Shown one piece after another: positions 1-11,114 of a stretch of DNA of 64,000 nt. Source of the DNA: Opitutia bacterium (GTDB lineage: Bacteria; Verrucomicrobiota; Verrucomicrobiia; Opitutales; Opitutaceae); contig JACPPI010000013.1 in assembly GCA_016190985.1 (NCBI GenBank), positions 1-64,000 on the forward strand, given 5' to 3'. Under the pieces are notes generated by a model that was not told where the DNA came from, ran no database searches, and saw only the letters and a program-made list of their open reading frames with translations. Within the stretch, counting starts at the first letter, position 1; the number at the start of each line of letters is the position of its first letter. A program made the position numbers and the translations under genes.

Positions 1-140
1 ATATCCACAAGGCCCTCGATCAAATGAACGTGCAGATCCATCATGTGCTCACCGACATCACCGGGGCGACGGGGACCGCCATCTTGGAATCGATCCTCGC
101 CGGGCAACGCGATCCTGCGCACCTCGCTTCGCTGCGCGAC

Positions 141-164
141 AGCCAAGCAATAAGCCAAGCAATA
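141..164. repeat. 12-bp tandem repeat (2 copies)
   Basis: The 12-mer AGCCAAGCAATA occurs twice head to tail (141-152 and 153-164), directly at the point where similarity to the IS110 transposase stops and just before the inverted repeat of the REP-transposase element. Confidence 0.8.
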
Positions 165-171
165 GGGTCAG

Positions 172-187
172 GCTTTGTAGTTTGTAG
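172..187. repeat. Left 16-bp inverted repeat of the REP-transposase element
   Basis: GCTTTGTAGTTTGTAG here is the exact reverse complement of 1184-1199. The two arms bracket the Y1 transposase gene. Internally each arm repeats the unit TTTGTAG. Confidence 0.85.
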
Positions 188-222
188 TTGACGGTGGAGT
201 TTAGCCTGCTGAACTGCCCGGC

Positions 223-1203
223 ATGGCGCGACCCTTGCGAATGGAGTCCGAGGCCGGAGTCTATCACGTCCTGAACCGGGGCAATTACCGGACGGACATC
301 TTCCGCTCCGACAAGGCCAAGGCGGCCTTCCTCAAGTGCCTCGGCGAGGCTTGCCAGAAGACCGGCTGGGCGGTCCATGCGTGGTGCCTGATGTCAAACC
401 ACTACCACCTGGCGGTCTCCACCCCCGGGGCCAATCTCGTGGACGGCATGCGATGGCTCCAGGGCACCTTCTCGACCCGGTTCAACCGGATGCGCCAGGA
501 GCGCGGCCATCTCTTCCAAGGCCGTTACAAGAGCCTGCTGGTCGATCCCGACGGCGGCCTGGGTCCGCTTTGCCACTACATCCACCTCAACCCCGTCCGC
601 GCCAAGCTGCGCCCCGTCGCGGATCTGCCGGCCTACCCGTGGACCAGCCTGCGCTGGCTGATGGAGCCGAAGATCCGGCCGGACTGGTATGATCCCCAAC
701 CCGCGCTCGACCACGCCGGCGAGCTCGCCGATACGCCCGCCGGCCGCGCCAAATACCTCGCCTACCTCGCCTGGCTCGCCGAAGACGAACCGGCCCGCAA
801 AGTCCAACGCTTCGAGGCCATGTCCCAAGGCTGGATCATCGGCACGTCCGGTTTCGCCCAGTCGATGTTAAAGGAACACCAAGGGCTCATCGGCCAAGGC
901 CGGCGCATGGCCGCCGCGACGCAGGAAACGCGCGAAGCCCTCTGGGGGACCGAGCTGGCCCGGCTCCTGCGCAAACTCCGCCGCACCCCGGCCTATCTGG
1001 CCCAGGAGAGCAAGTCCGCCGGATGGAAGGTGGCCCTGGCCGCCGCCCTGAAGGCCCGCACCACCGCGACCAACCGCTGGCTCGGGAAAGCCCTGCACAT
1101 GGGCGGCCTGCACGAAGTCAGCCGCCAAGTCAGCGCCTGGCACCGCCAGCCCGACCCCGCGCTCCGGCAGAAGCTCGGCCTGGCTACAAACTACAAAGCG
1201 TGA
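223..1203 (+). CDS. REP-associated tyrosine transposase (Y1/HUH family)
   Basis: This is a 326-residue Y1_Tnp (TnpA_REP/RAYT) single-stranded DNA transposase, predicted to nick and join DNA through a tyrosine. The N-terminal domain is intact. It has the HUH motif in MSNHYHL (His60 and His62) and the catalytic Tyr119 in HYIHLNPVRAKL, plus the usual GHLFQGRYKS segment. The C-terminal 170 residues are the helical extension common in the longer members of this group. The ATG start at 223 gives the conserved MARPLR beginning. The gene is bordered by a 16-bp inverted repeat at 172-187 and 1184-1199, and the right arm encodes the last residues (ATNYKA). It looks intact and may be active on its own termini or on short palindromes. 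Confidence 0.9.
   Translation: MARPLRMESEAGVYHVLNRGNYRTDIFRSDKAKAAFLKCLGEACQKTGWAVHAWCLMSNHYHLAVSTPGANLVDGMRWLQGTFSTRFNRMRQERGHLFQGRYKSLLVDPDGGLGPLCHYIHLNPVRAKLRPVADLPAYPWTSLRWLMEPKIRPDWYDPQPALDHAGELADTPAGRAKYLAYLAWLAEDEPARKVQRFEAMSQGWIIGTSGFAQSMLKEHQGLIGQGRRMAAATQETREALWGTELARLLRKLRRTPAYLAQESKSAGWKVALAAALKARTTATNRWLGKALHMGGLHEVSRQVSAWHRQPDPALRQKLGLATNYKA
1184..1199. repeat. Right 16-bp inverted repeat of the REP-transposase element
   Basis: CTACAAACTACAAAGC is an exact reverse complement of 172-187. It lies inside the 3' end of the transposase frame, so coding end and element end coincide. Confidence 0.85.
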
Positions 1204-1229
1204 TTCGCGCGCTGGGGCGGCAAATTTGA

Positions 1230-2108
<879 letters not shown>

Positions 2109-2116
2109 TCCGCTCC

Positions 2117-2204
2117 TGTCATTCTGAGCGAAGCGAAGAATCCAGTCGTTCGTTCATGGCATGAGCACCTTATAACTGGATTCTTCGCTTCGCTCAGAAT
2201 GACA
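2117..2204. repeat. 29-bp inverted repeat (palindromic interspersed element)
   Basis: The arm at 2117-2145 (begins TGTCATTCTGAGCGAAGCG) is the exact reverse complement of 2176-2204, with a 30-nt spacer. This CATTCTGAGCGAAGCGAAGAATCC-type palindrome is a familiar interspersed repeat in many environmental bacteria. It fills the serS-tilS gap and its right arm covers the annotated ATG of tilS. It can form a long hairpin that might also end serS transcription. Confidence 0.9.
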
Positions 2205-3218
2205 CGCAAAGAAAAGTCTCCGAAGGGTTGGAGCGCCGTGGCCGCGCGGGTGGGGGAACTGCTGCCGCCCGCCCGGCTGCATCCGGCGGTGCTGGCCTGG
2301 GCCGCCAAGCGGCGAATGCCGGGAACGTGGGGCATCGCATTTTCCGGCGGGGCGGACTCGCTGGCGCTGCTGCTGCTGCTGCGGGCGCATTTCCCGGGGC
2401 GCCGGCTGGTCGCGTTGCATTTCAACCACCGGCTGCGGGGCCGGGCCGCGGACGCTGATGCGGCCTTTTGCACCCGGGTTTGCCGGGCCCTCGGGGTGAA
2501 GTGTGTGGTCGGTGCCTGGCGCACCGCCCCCAAGACCGCCAGCGAGGGTGAAGCTCGCAGCGCCCGGCATGAGTTTTTCGGCCGCGCTCTGAAAAAACTG
2601 CGCACGAAGGCGCTGTGGCTCGCGCACCAGCAGGATGACATCGCCGAGAGCATGCTGATGCGGTTGGCGCGCGGCAGCGGAGCGGGCGGCCTGGCCGCGC
2701 CGCGGCCGGTGCAGAAGTTCCCCGACGGCCGGGTGTATCTGCGGCCCTTGCTGACGCTGAAGAAGACCGAGCTGGTGGCCGCGCTCAATAGGGCCGGCAC
2801 GGTCTGGCGCGAGGACACCTCGAACGCGGGCGACGATCATTTCCGGAATAGGATCCGGCGCCGCGTGCTGCCCGCGTGGGCCAAGGCCGCCGGACGCGAC
2901 GCCGTGGCCGGCGCCGCCCGGGCGCGCGAGCTGCTGGAGGAGGACGAAACGGCGCTCGAAGCCTGGCTCGATGAACTCAAGCCCATGGACCGGCGCGGCC
3001 GGCTCGATCTGGACAAACTGAAGGGCAAACCCCGCGCCGTGCTCCGGCGGGCGTTGCACCGCTGGCTGCTGGTGGTGCGGCCGGAGACGGATCTGTCGCG
3101 GCAGGGCTTCAGCCAGTTGCTCGCCGCGCTGGAGCGCGGGCGCGACACGCGTTTCAGCCTAGGGGCCAAGGGCTTTGCCGTCGTGCGCCGCGGCCTTTTG
3201 AAGTTCCGGCGCGCCTGA
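2199..3218 (+). CDS. tilS: tRNA(Ile)-lysidine synthase
   Basis: TilS uses ATP to attach lysine to C34 of the CAU anticodon of tRNA-Ile2, so it reads AUA. The 339-residue product has the N-type ATP pyrophosphatase PP-loop SGGADS (49-54), the HFNHRLRG segment, and HQQDDIAESMLMRLARGSG, all hallmarks of TilS. The C-terminal region after about 220 is short, so the full C-terminal TilS domain of the E. coli enzyme is probably lacking. The ATG at 2199 lies inside the right arm of a mobile palindrome. The native start may instead be the in-frame GTG at 2238 (residue 14), which still precedes the PP-loop domain. Confidence 0.92.
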   Translation: MTRKEKSPKGWSAVAARVGELLPPARLHPAVLAWAAKRRMPGTWGIAFSGGADSLALLLLLRAHFPGRRLVALHFNHRLRGRAADADAAFCTRVCRALGVKCVVGAWRTAPKTASEGEARSARHEFFGRALKKLRTKALWLAHQQDDIAESMLMRLARGSGAGGLAAPRPVQKFPDGRVYLRPLLTLKKTELVAALNRAGTVWREDTSNAGDDHFRNRIRRRVLPAWAKAAGRDAVAGAARARELLEEDETALEAWLDELKPMDRRGRLDLDKLKGKPRAVLRRALHRWLLVVRPETDLSRQGFSQLLAALERGRDTRFSLGAKGFAVVRRGLLKFRRA

Positions 3219-3308
3219 TGGGTTCCAATATCGGGACAATATTCCGCCAGTCGTTCGTTTGACTTATCCCGACGGAACCTCCAGCTTGCCCGACCACTCT
3301 CATCCCTC

Positions 3309-5312
<2,004 letters not shown>

Positions 5313-5320
5313 GCGGCAAA

Positions 5321-5398
5321 AGGTGGAGCGGGCTGACCCCAGCACGCTTGGTGGGAATCCCAAGTCCATCAGCGCGTTGAGGTCAACGCGCTCCACCT
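5321..5398. repeat. Imperfect inverted repeat downstream of ftsH
   Basis: AGGTGGAGCGGGCTGACC (5321-5338) pairs imperfectly with GGTCAACGCGCTCCACCT (5381-5398). It lies in the ftsH-ugd gap and could act as a transcription terminator or be one more member of the interspersed palindrome families seen in this window. Confidence 0.6.
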
Positions 5399-5454
5399 CG
5401 ATTTGAGGGTTGCCCGGTGAGCCGCCGGCGGGCACAAATCGCGGCACGTTGACT

Positions 5455-6870
5455 ATGAAAATCTGCTGCATTGGCGCCGGTTATGTGGGCGGGCCGACCA
5501 TGGCCATGATCGCCCTGAAGTGCCACGACATCACCGTGACGGTGGTCGACATGAACGCCGCGCGCATCGCCGCCTGGAACAGCGGCACGCTCCCGATCTT
5601 CGAGCCGGGCCTGGATGACGTTGTCAAGCAGGCCCGCGGCCGGAACCTGTTCTTCTCCACCGACGTCGCCGGGCAGATCAAGCAGGCCGACATCATCTTC
5701 GTGGCGGTCAACACCCCGACCAAGACCTACGGCGTCGGCGCCGGCCGCGCGGCCGACCTGCGCTACATCGAGTCGGTCGCCCGCACCATCGCCGAGCACG
5801 CCGAGACCGGGAAGATCATCGTGGAGAAATCCACCATCCCGGTGAAGACGGCCGACGCCATCAAGACCATCGTCGCCTCCAACTCCAAGGGCCTGAAGTT
5901 CTCCGTGCTGTCCAACCCCGAGTTCCTCGCCGAGGGCACGGCCGTCGCCGACCTGCTCAACCCCGACCGCGTGCTCATCGGCGGCGAGCGCACGCCCGAG
6001 GGCGAGAAGGCCATGGCGACCCTCGCCGGCGTCTACGCCCGCTGGGTGCCGCGCGACCGCATCATCACGACCAACCTCTGGTCGTCCGAACTGTCCAAGC
6101 TCGTGGCCAACGCCTTCCTCGCGCAGCGCATCTCGTCGATCAATTCCATCTCCGCCCTCTGCGAGGCGACCGGCGCCGACGTGGACGAGGTGGCCAACGC
6201 CATCGGCAAGGACAGCCGCATCGGCCCGAAATTCCTGAAAAGCTCCGTCGGCTTCGGCGGCTCCTGCTTCCAGAAGGACATCCTCAACCTGACCTACTTG
6301 TGCGAGAGCTTCGGCCTGCCCGAGGTCGCCGCCTACTGGACCAGCGTCGTCGGCATCAACGACTGGCAGAAGCAGCGCTTCGCCGCCCGCATCGTGAAGG
6401 AGCTGTTCAACACCGTCGCCGACAAGAAAATCGCCGTGCTCGGCTTCGCCTTCAAGAAGGACACCAACGACACGCGCGAATCCGCCGCGATCAACGTCGT
6501 GCGCGACCTGCTCGCCGAGCACGCCAAGGTCAGCGTCTACGACCCCAAGGTGCCGGCGGAGGAGATCCGCCGCGATGTGCTGGGCAAGCCTTCGACAGGC
6601 TCAGGCCAGGAGGCGACGGACAATCCGCGCCTGACCGTCGCCAAGGACGCCTACGAAGCCTGCGCCGGGGCGCACGCCATCGCCATCGTGACCGAGTGGG
6701 ACGAGTTCAAGACGCTCGACTACGCCAAGATTTTCGCCGGCATGCCCAAACCCGCCTGCCTGTTTGACGGCCGCAATATCGTGGACCTCGCCGCGCTACG
6801 GAAGATCGGCTTCAAGGCCTCCGGCATCGGCAAACCACCGGGCGGCCGTCGCGAGGGCGATGTAGCGTGA
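5455..6870 (+). CDS. ugd: UDP-glucose 6-dehydrogenase
   Basis: Oxidises UDP-glucose to UDP-glucuronate with two NAD+, supplying acidic sugars for surface polysaccharides. The ATG at 5455 starts with the Rossmann motif GAGYVG (7-12). [11 protein letters not shown] and [20 protein letters not shown] are typical. The catalytic cysteine is Cys271 in [10 protein letters not shown]. The sequence is of the animal/plant-like UGDH type (471 residues). Residues about 378-385 (KPSTGSGQ) are encoded by an in-frame copy of the CCTTCGACAGGCTCAGG repeat, and the C-terminal GGRREGDVA also looks repeat-derived. Both lie in variable regions, so activity is probably kept. An upstream in-frame ATG at 5410 adds 15 unconserved residues and is less likely. 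Confidence 0.94.
   Translation: MKICCIGAGYVGGPTMAMIALKCHDITVTVVDMNAARIAAWNSGTLPIFEPGLDDVVKQARGRNLFFSTDVAGQIKQADIIFVAVNTPTKTYGVGAGRAADLRYIESVARTIAEHAETGKIIVEKSTIPVKTADAIKTIVASNSKGLKFSVLSNPEFLAEGTAVADLLNPDRVLIGGERTPEGEKAMATLAGVYARWVPRDRIITTNLWSSELSKLVANAFLAQRISSINSISALCEATGADVDEVANAIGKDSRIGPKFLKSSVGFGGSCFQKDILNLTYLCESFGLPEVAAYWTSVVGINDWQKQRFAARIVKELFNTVADKKIAVLGFAFKKDTNDTRESAAINVVRDLLAEHAKVSVYDPKVPAEEIRRDVLGKPSTGSGQEATDNPRLTVAKDAYEACAGAHAIAIVTEWDEFKTLDYAKIFAGMPKPACLFDGRNIVDLAALRKIGFKASGIGKPPGGRREGDVA
6589..6605. repeat. CCTTCGACAGGCTCAGG repeat unit inside ugd
   Basis: This 17-mer is a half-unit of a palindromic repeat common between genes in many genomes (CCTTCGACAAGCTCAGG type). Here it is translated in frame as PSTGSG within the UDP-glucose dehydrogenase. 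Confidence 0.55.
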
Positions 6871-6972
6871 TACGTGGCAGAGCGGCCCCGCTACGTCTAA
6901 CGTTAAGGTCAGGGGCGACGAGGCGCAGAGCTCCGTCGTTGTCTGTGCCGGTTGGTTGAGCCTTCTTCATTT

Positions 6973-7263
6973 CTACTTTGGGAATGGCTGATTGAAGTCT
7001 CGAATCTGCTTGTCAGCGCAATCGTATTCGGCCGCGACAATCAAACCCCGATGGTCTGTCCTCCCGAGTGACACCGCTTCTTCCAGCTTTCGGAGTGATC
7101 CCTGCGCTAGAAAAAGCGCACATCTAGCTAGCCTATCGGAGCCGAGGTCCTCGAACCAAAGGTGAACCTGGCCGATGGCGTCAGCAGGATACTCCTCAAT
7201 CACGCGATCCACAATATCGCGGGGATAATTTTCAAGGCTGCGACTCTTGCTACCGAGGTTCAT
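6973..7263 (-). CDS. Hypothetical protein, 96 aa, lower-GC orphan
   Basis: A 96-residue soluble, mildly acidic protein with no membrane segment. Its composition (about half GC over the gene and flanks) is clearly below the surrounding DNA, suggesting transfer. The C-terminal pattern SLGRTDHRGLIVAAEYD followed by RDFNQPF resembles small uncharacterised proteins of the DYRDVIVAAEY type that are often found singly or near toxin-immunity loci; that resemblance is from memory and uncertain. No partner toxin is visible here. It lies between ugd and the DUF1501 gene in a region otherwise without genes (6871-7436). No strong ribosome binding site is seen. Confidence 0.55.
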   Translation of the reverse strand: MNLGSKSRSLENYPRDIVDRVIEEYPADAIGQVHLWFEDLGSDRLARCALFLAQGSLRKLEEAVSLGRTDHRGLIVAAEYDCADKQIRDFNQPFPK

Positions 7264-7374
7264 CTTTGTTCGTCCACCAGTGTTAGTCGGTCAAGGCCGA
7301 TAGCCAAGTTGGGCGCGGCTCCATGAGGCTAAAACAGCATCTAAGTTGGTCGGAGACAAGCCGGCTTATTTATC

Positions 7375-7436
7375 AGGTAGGGCGGAGCAGCCCGCACCGC
7401 CGAGGCTGGAGCACTCGTCGCGGTCCCGCCCTACCT
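7375..7436. repeat. Inverted repeat / possible terminator of the DUF1501 gene
   Basis: AGGTAGGGCGG (7375-7385) is the exact reverse complement of CCGCCCTACCT (7426-7436). It ends one base before the DUF1501 stop codon, so it may serve as a terminator. The same GATCCCGCCCTAC-type core recurs at 16794-16806. Confidence 0.65.
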
Positions 7437-8684
7437 TCAGATGAACCCGAGCGGCTTGTAGTCCTTGCCGAGGATGGCGCTGGATTTGCAGCCGAGCCAC
7501 TGGTCCAGCACGGTCGAGTAGACGGCGCGGAAGTCGGTCGAGTATTGCAGGTCCTGGTTGTGCGCCACGTCGAGCTTGGGCGCCGTGCCGTGCAGACCGG
7601 CCTTGAGCTTCGAGCCGAGCACGAAGAGCGGGGCGGCGGTGCCGTGGTCGGTGCCGCGGCTCTCGTTCTCACTCGGGCGCCGGCCGAACTCGGAGAAGGT
7701 CATCGTCAGCACCTGGCCGTCGAGCTTCTTGGCCTCGAGGTCTGACTGGAAGGCGGCGAGGCCCTCGGAGAGCTGCTTGAGCAGGTTGGCGTGGGTGTTG
7801 ACCTGGTTATTGTGCGTGTCGAAGCCGCCGAGGGAGACGTAGTAGACGCGGGTGGCGGTGCCGGCGGCGATGAGGGCGGCGACGTTGCGCAGCGAGCCGC
7901 CGAAGGGTGTGCCGGGGTAGTCTGTCTTGGTCTGGTAATTGGCCAGCACCTTTTGGAATTTCTTCTCGGTGACGAGCGCGTCCATCATCGTGTGGCGCAG
8001 GTAGCCGGCGTTGTCGTGGTCGTCGGCGCCGGCGGGTTGCTGGACGATCTGCTCGAGGAGGGCGAGGTTCTCGGACTGCTGGCGGCGGTTGCGGCCGACG
8101 GGCAGGCTGAAGGTGGGGTGCTGGTGCGCGCTGAGGAAGGACTGCGGCACCTCGTTGCTGATGTTGACGCCGCAGGGATCGTCGCCCTCGGGCGTGCCGG
8201 CGCAGGCATTGTCGAAGAAGCGGCCGAGCCAGCCGGTGGGCAGGGTCTCGTTGCTGTCGCTGGCCGTCTCCCATATCTCGGTCGAGCGGAAGTGGCTGCG
8301 GTTGGGGTTGGGATAGCCGACGTTCTGCACGATGCCGAGCTTGCCGTCGCGCAGCAGGCCGTGAAGCGCGGCGCAGGCGCTGTTCAACGCAAGGTGGTCG
8401 TTGATCTTGAGGAGCTGGTCCGCGCCAAGGCCGAGGGTGGGTCGGAGCCGGCGGTAGTGTGGGTCGGCGTAGGGCACGACGGTGTTGAGGCCGTCGTTGC
8501 CGCCGGCGAGCTGCACGAGGACGAGGATGCTGCGGTCCTTCTCGGGGGCAGGGGCCTGGGCAAAGGCGGACTCGACGAGGAACCCCGGGGCGAAGCGGCT
8601 GAAGGCGAGCAGGCCGACGCCCTTCGCGCCGTATTGGAGGAACTCGCGGCGGGTGGAGGGCAGCAGGTGGGCGGGATTTTTCAT
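7437..8684 (-). CDS. DUF1501 family protein with Tat-like signal
   Basis: A 415-residue exported protein of the DUF1501 family, distant relatives of alkaline-phosphatase/sulfatase-fold proteins and common in Planctomycetota and Verrucomicrobiota. The start at 8684 yields a twin-arginine-like leader STRREFLQYG followed by a hydrophobic stretch and SAFAQA cleavage region. VQLAGGNDGLNTVVPYADP and GGFDTHNNQ are typical of the family, as is the SEFGRRPSENESRGTDHGTAAP segment. It starts 2 bp after the DUF1800 gene stops, and these two families are nearly always encoded together. The function of the pair is unknown. It is probably translationally coupled to the upstream gene. Confidence 0.9.
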   Translation of the reverse strand: MKNPAHLLPSTRREFLQYGAKGVGLLAFSRFAPGFLVESAFAQAPAPEKDRSILVLVQLAGGNDGLNTVVPYADPHYRRLRPTLGLGADQLLKINDHLALNSACAALHGLLRDGKLGIVQNVGYPNPNRSHFRSTEIWETASDSNETLPTGWLGRFFDNACAGTPEGDDPCGVNISNEVPQSFLSAHQHPTFSLPVGRNRRQQSENLALLEQIVQQPAGADDHDNAGYLRHTMMDALVTEKKFQKVLANYQTKTDYPGTPFGGSLRNVAALIAAGTATRVYYVSLGGFDTHNNQVNTHANLLKQLSEGLAAFQSDLEAKKLDGQVLTMTFSEFGRRPSENESRGTDHGTAAPLFVLGSKLKAGLHGTAPKLDVAHNQDLQYSTDFRAVYSTVLDQWLGCKSSAILGKDYKPLGFI

Positions 8685-8686
8685 GC

Positions 8687-10180
8687 TCAGCAGAGTTGGT
8701 AGTTCGGGGATTCGAGCAGGGTGGCGAGGGCGGCGTGGGTGGCGGCCTCGGGCCGGCTGTGCTGCCCGCTGCGCTGGAGGAAGGCGGCAATCTGGCCTTC
8801 GAGTTCCGAGCCGGACAGCACGGGCAGGTGGGTGCGGACCAGCTCGCGGGCGCGGTCGGCGGCGGGGAGCTTGGCCCAGGCGGCGAGGCGCGCCTGGTCG
8901 AGCGTGAAGTTGGTGACGCCGTCGGCGTAGGACGCCGCGAGGTCGAGCTGTTCGTCGGCGTTGAGGTTGTCCTCGTTGATGGGCGAGAGCAGGGCGAGGA
9001 TCAGCTGGCGGCGGGCGGCCAGTGTCGCGGAGTTGATCCAACTGCGTCCGCCCACCCAGCCGCGGACGTTGGGCGGGTCGAACGGCATCTGGCCCATCGC
9101 GCGCAGGCTGCCCATGAGCGGGCGGGCGAGCGGAGCGACGCTGAGCCCGAGATCCTGGACGAGGCCGAGGTAGAACTGGATGGGGCTCTTGATGTAGCCG
9201 TCGCGGAAGGGCGGGGCGAAAAAGGCCCGGCTGCTGAAGAATTTCACGGCCAGCTTGCGGAGATCATAACGCTCGCCCGCCCACCATGCGCCGAGCGCGT
9301 CGGTGTGGCCGGCGGGCAGCGCGGTTTCGCTGAGGTAGAAGCGGATCATCTCCTTCGGCAGGAAGGTGCCGGCGGCCTTCTGCTTGAACACGAGTCCGAT
9401 GACATCGTCGCCCGTGAAGCGCCCGGTGTGGCCGAAGACGGTCTTCGTGCCGTTGTCGTGCTGGCGCTGGACGAGGGCGAATTCGCCCTGCCGCTGCCGG
9501 TAGCCGGTGAAGGCGCGGGCGGCCTGCTTGATGTCGTTCTCCGTGTAGTTGCCCTCGCCGAGGGTGAAGAGCTCGAAGAGCTCGCGGGCGAAATTCTCGT
9601 TGGGCGCCTCGGGCTTGCTCTGCTGGAGGTCGAGGTAGGCGATCATGGCCGGCGAGCGGGACATGGCCTTGGCGAGATCGACCGCGCCGCCCAAAGCGTG
9701 CCGGCGGAGGATGTCGTGATGCTGGTAGATCAGCGCGGAATTCTTGACCTTGTCGACGCCGACCACCCAGACGTCGGAGAGGAAGAGCAGCCACTTCTCG
9801 GCCGGGGAGCACTCGGGGCGGCTCGCGACGGTCAGCCATTTGATGGTCAGGTCAAAGAGCGCCTCGCGGGAGCGCTCCCGCGCCTCCTGCTGGGCCAGGC
9901 GCTTCTCCTCGGCGCTGCCGGAGCTGATGCGGCGGTAGAGCGCGGGGCCTTCCTTCTCAAGGTTGGCGATCTGCACCGGCTTGGCCAGCGCGGGCATTTT
10001 CGCGAAATAGCGCTCGACGGTCCGGACCGGGCCGTCCTGCAACGCGCGGGGAAGCTCGACCGGGTGCGCGCTGAAACCGATGCGCTGGAGGAGGTGGCGG
10101 GCGGCGGCCTCATTCCACTCGGCGGCGGGCAGGGGTTGCCAGGCCTCGGTGGCGTTGAGGATCTTCTGCGGCTGGCCCAT
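8687..10180 (-). CDS. DUF1800 family protein
   Basis: A 497-residue DUF1800 protein. The family is typified by an N-terminal AARHLLQRIGFSAHP region (here 25-39), the LSDVWVV segment, and the conserved NENFARELFELFTLGEGNYTE-type block near 195-215, all present here. It has no clear signal peptide, whereas its partner DUF1501 carries a Tat-like leader. The two genes form a two-gene operon, this one first. Biochemical function is not established. The start ATG at 10180 is 43 bp from the tsaB stop on the same strand. Confidence 0.88.
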   Translation of the reverse strand: MGQPQKILNATEAWQPLPAAEWNEAAARHLLQRIGFSAHPVELPRALQDGPVRTVERYFAKMPALAKPVQIANLEKEGPALYRRISSGSAEEKRLAQQEARERSREALFDLTIKWLTVASRPECSPAEKWLLFLSDVWVVGVDKVKNSALIYQHHDILRRHALGGAVDLAKAMSRSPAMIAYLDLQQSKPEAPNENFARELFELFTLGEGNYTENDIKQAARAFTGYRQRQGEFALVQRQHDNGTKTVFGHTGRFTGDDVIGLVFKQKAAGTFLPKEMIRFYLSETALPAGHTDALGAWWAGERYDLRKLAVKFFSSRAFFAPPFRDGYIKSPIQFYLGLVQDLGLSVAPLARPLMGSLRAMGQMPFDPPNVRGWVGGRSWINSATLAARRQLILALLSPINEDNLNADEQLDLAASYADGVTNFTLDQARLAAWAKLPAADRARELVRTHLPVLSGSELEGQIAAFLQRSGQHSRPEAATHAALATLLESPNYQLC

Positions 10181-10223
10181 GGTCGTTGGCTAGGAGACGA
10201 AAACGACGGGCGGCGGTTTCAAC

Positions 10224-10910
10224 CTAGGGCCGGATTCCTTTGGCGGTGGCGGCGCTGTGCACCTGCGCGGACCACTTCTTGTAGTCGGGGGCCTCGTGTT
10301 GGAAGGCGTCGGGCGCAGCGACCGGACGGAACAGGTCGTCCGTGCCCAGCGCGGCGAAAAGCCGCGCGAGGCCGTAGCTGCAGGTCGCGGCTGGGCGGGG
10401 CGGCGGGGCCCAGGCGCGGAAATTTTCCGGCGTCAGCAATTCGCCCGCCGGCAAGGCGGTCGCGGCCACGCGCTGCAAGGGCGCGAGCGTGCCGTCGGCA
10501 CTGACCATCTGCACGTGCCAGGTGTCGCGCCGGGCGTCGGCGATCACGGCGAAAGCGCGCGGCGATAGCGTCCACGCGAAGCGGGCGGCGAGGGCGAGGC
10601 TTTGATAGGCGTAGGTGGGGCGGGGCTTGATCACCTGCCAGGTGCGCAGCGCCATGGCGATGGTGCGCGTGCCGAGCATCGAGCCGGGACCTTCGCAAAA
10701 GACAAACGCGCCGAGGTCGTCGAGCTTGAGCCCGGCCTCACTCAACAGAGCATCGGTGCCCGCGAAGATCCCGGTGCCGGCCTCGTCGTCGGTCCGGCGC
10801 CATTCCGCCGGGGCGTCGGAACGGAGCAGTCCGACCTGCACGCCGGCCGAGGCGGCGTCGAGGACCAGCAGGCGGTGGTGATCGGCTAGGAGGTGAAGCA
10901 ATGTGGCCAT
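10224..10910 (-). CDS. tsaB: tRNA threonylcarbamoyladenosine biosynthesis protein TsaB
   Basis: TsaB is the non-catalytic ASKHA-fold partner of TsaD in forming t6A at position 37 of ANN-decoding tRNAs. The ATG at 10910 gives 228 residues; the N-terminal LLVLDAASAGVQVGLL matches the family LxLDTS start. The signature GPGSMLGTRT replaces the common GPGSFTGLR. A longer frame reaching 11006 adds an unconserved N-terminus that overlaps the tig promoter region, so the shorter start was chosen. The gene is divergent from tig. The second half is less conserved, as in most TsaB proteins. Confidence 0.82.
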   Translation of the reverse strand: MATLLHLLADHHRLLVLDAASAGVQVGLLRSDAPAEWRRTDDEAGTGIFAGTDALLSEAGLKLDDLGAFVFCEGPGSMLGTRTIAMALRTWQVIKPRPTYAYQSLALAARFAWTLSPRAFAVIADARRDTWHVQMVSADGTLAPLQRVAATALPAGELLTPENFRAWAPPPRPAATCSYGLARLFAALGTDDLFRPVAAPDAFQHEAPDYKKWSAQVHSAATAKGIRP

Positions 10911-11046
10911 CGCGGCAGCAGCTTGGGTCAAGCTTGCAGAAGCTCCAAGCTCCAACCTCCAAGCTTCAGGGAATAAACAGATTCCAGCAACTTGGCTGTC
11001 GGCCATATGCGGCGTTTACTGGCGCTTGGCGTTTCAGAAACAGACC

Positions 11047-11074
11047 TTGACCGCGAGGGCGCGCGACCTACGTT
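11047..11074 (+). promoter_or_regulatory. Predicted sigma-70 type promoter for tig-clpP-clpX
   Basis: TTGACC (11047-11052) and TACGTT (11069-11074) are separated by 16 bp, about 40 bp upstream of the GTG chosen for tig. The -35 box is a near-consensus match in otherwise GC-rich DNA. Confidence 0.5.
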
Positions 11075-11114
11075 GGCCGGTTCATCGACTGAGATCCGCC
11101 ACTCTTTATCCGCC

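Larger units (their letters stand above)
3..191 (+). pseudogene. IS110-family transposase, C-terminal fragment
   Basis: An open frame runs from the window edge to a TGA at 189. Its residues (ALDQMNVQIHHVLTDITG, then AILAGQRDP-like ILAGQRDP and LASLRD) resemble the segment before the C-terminal transposase_20 domain of IS110-type DEDD recombinases. The similarity stops after LASLRD near position 140, where a 12-bp tandem repeat and the left border of the neighbouring REP transposase element begin. The rest of the C-terminal domain is missing, so the copy is probably dead and appears to have been interrupted by the second element. The upstream part lies outside the window. Family assignment is from memory of the motif only. 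Confidence 0.55.

Noticed and set aside
8696-10504. 602-residue plus-strand frame over the DUF1800 gene
   Set aside because: Antisense shadow; the minus-strand DUF1800 motifs are clear.
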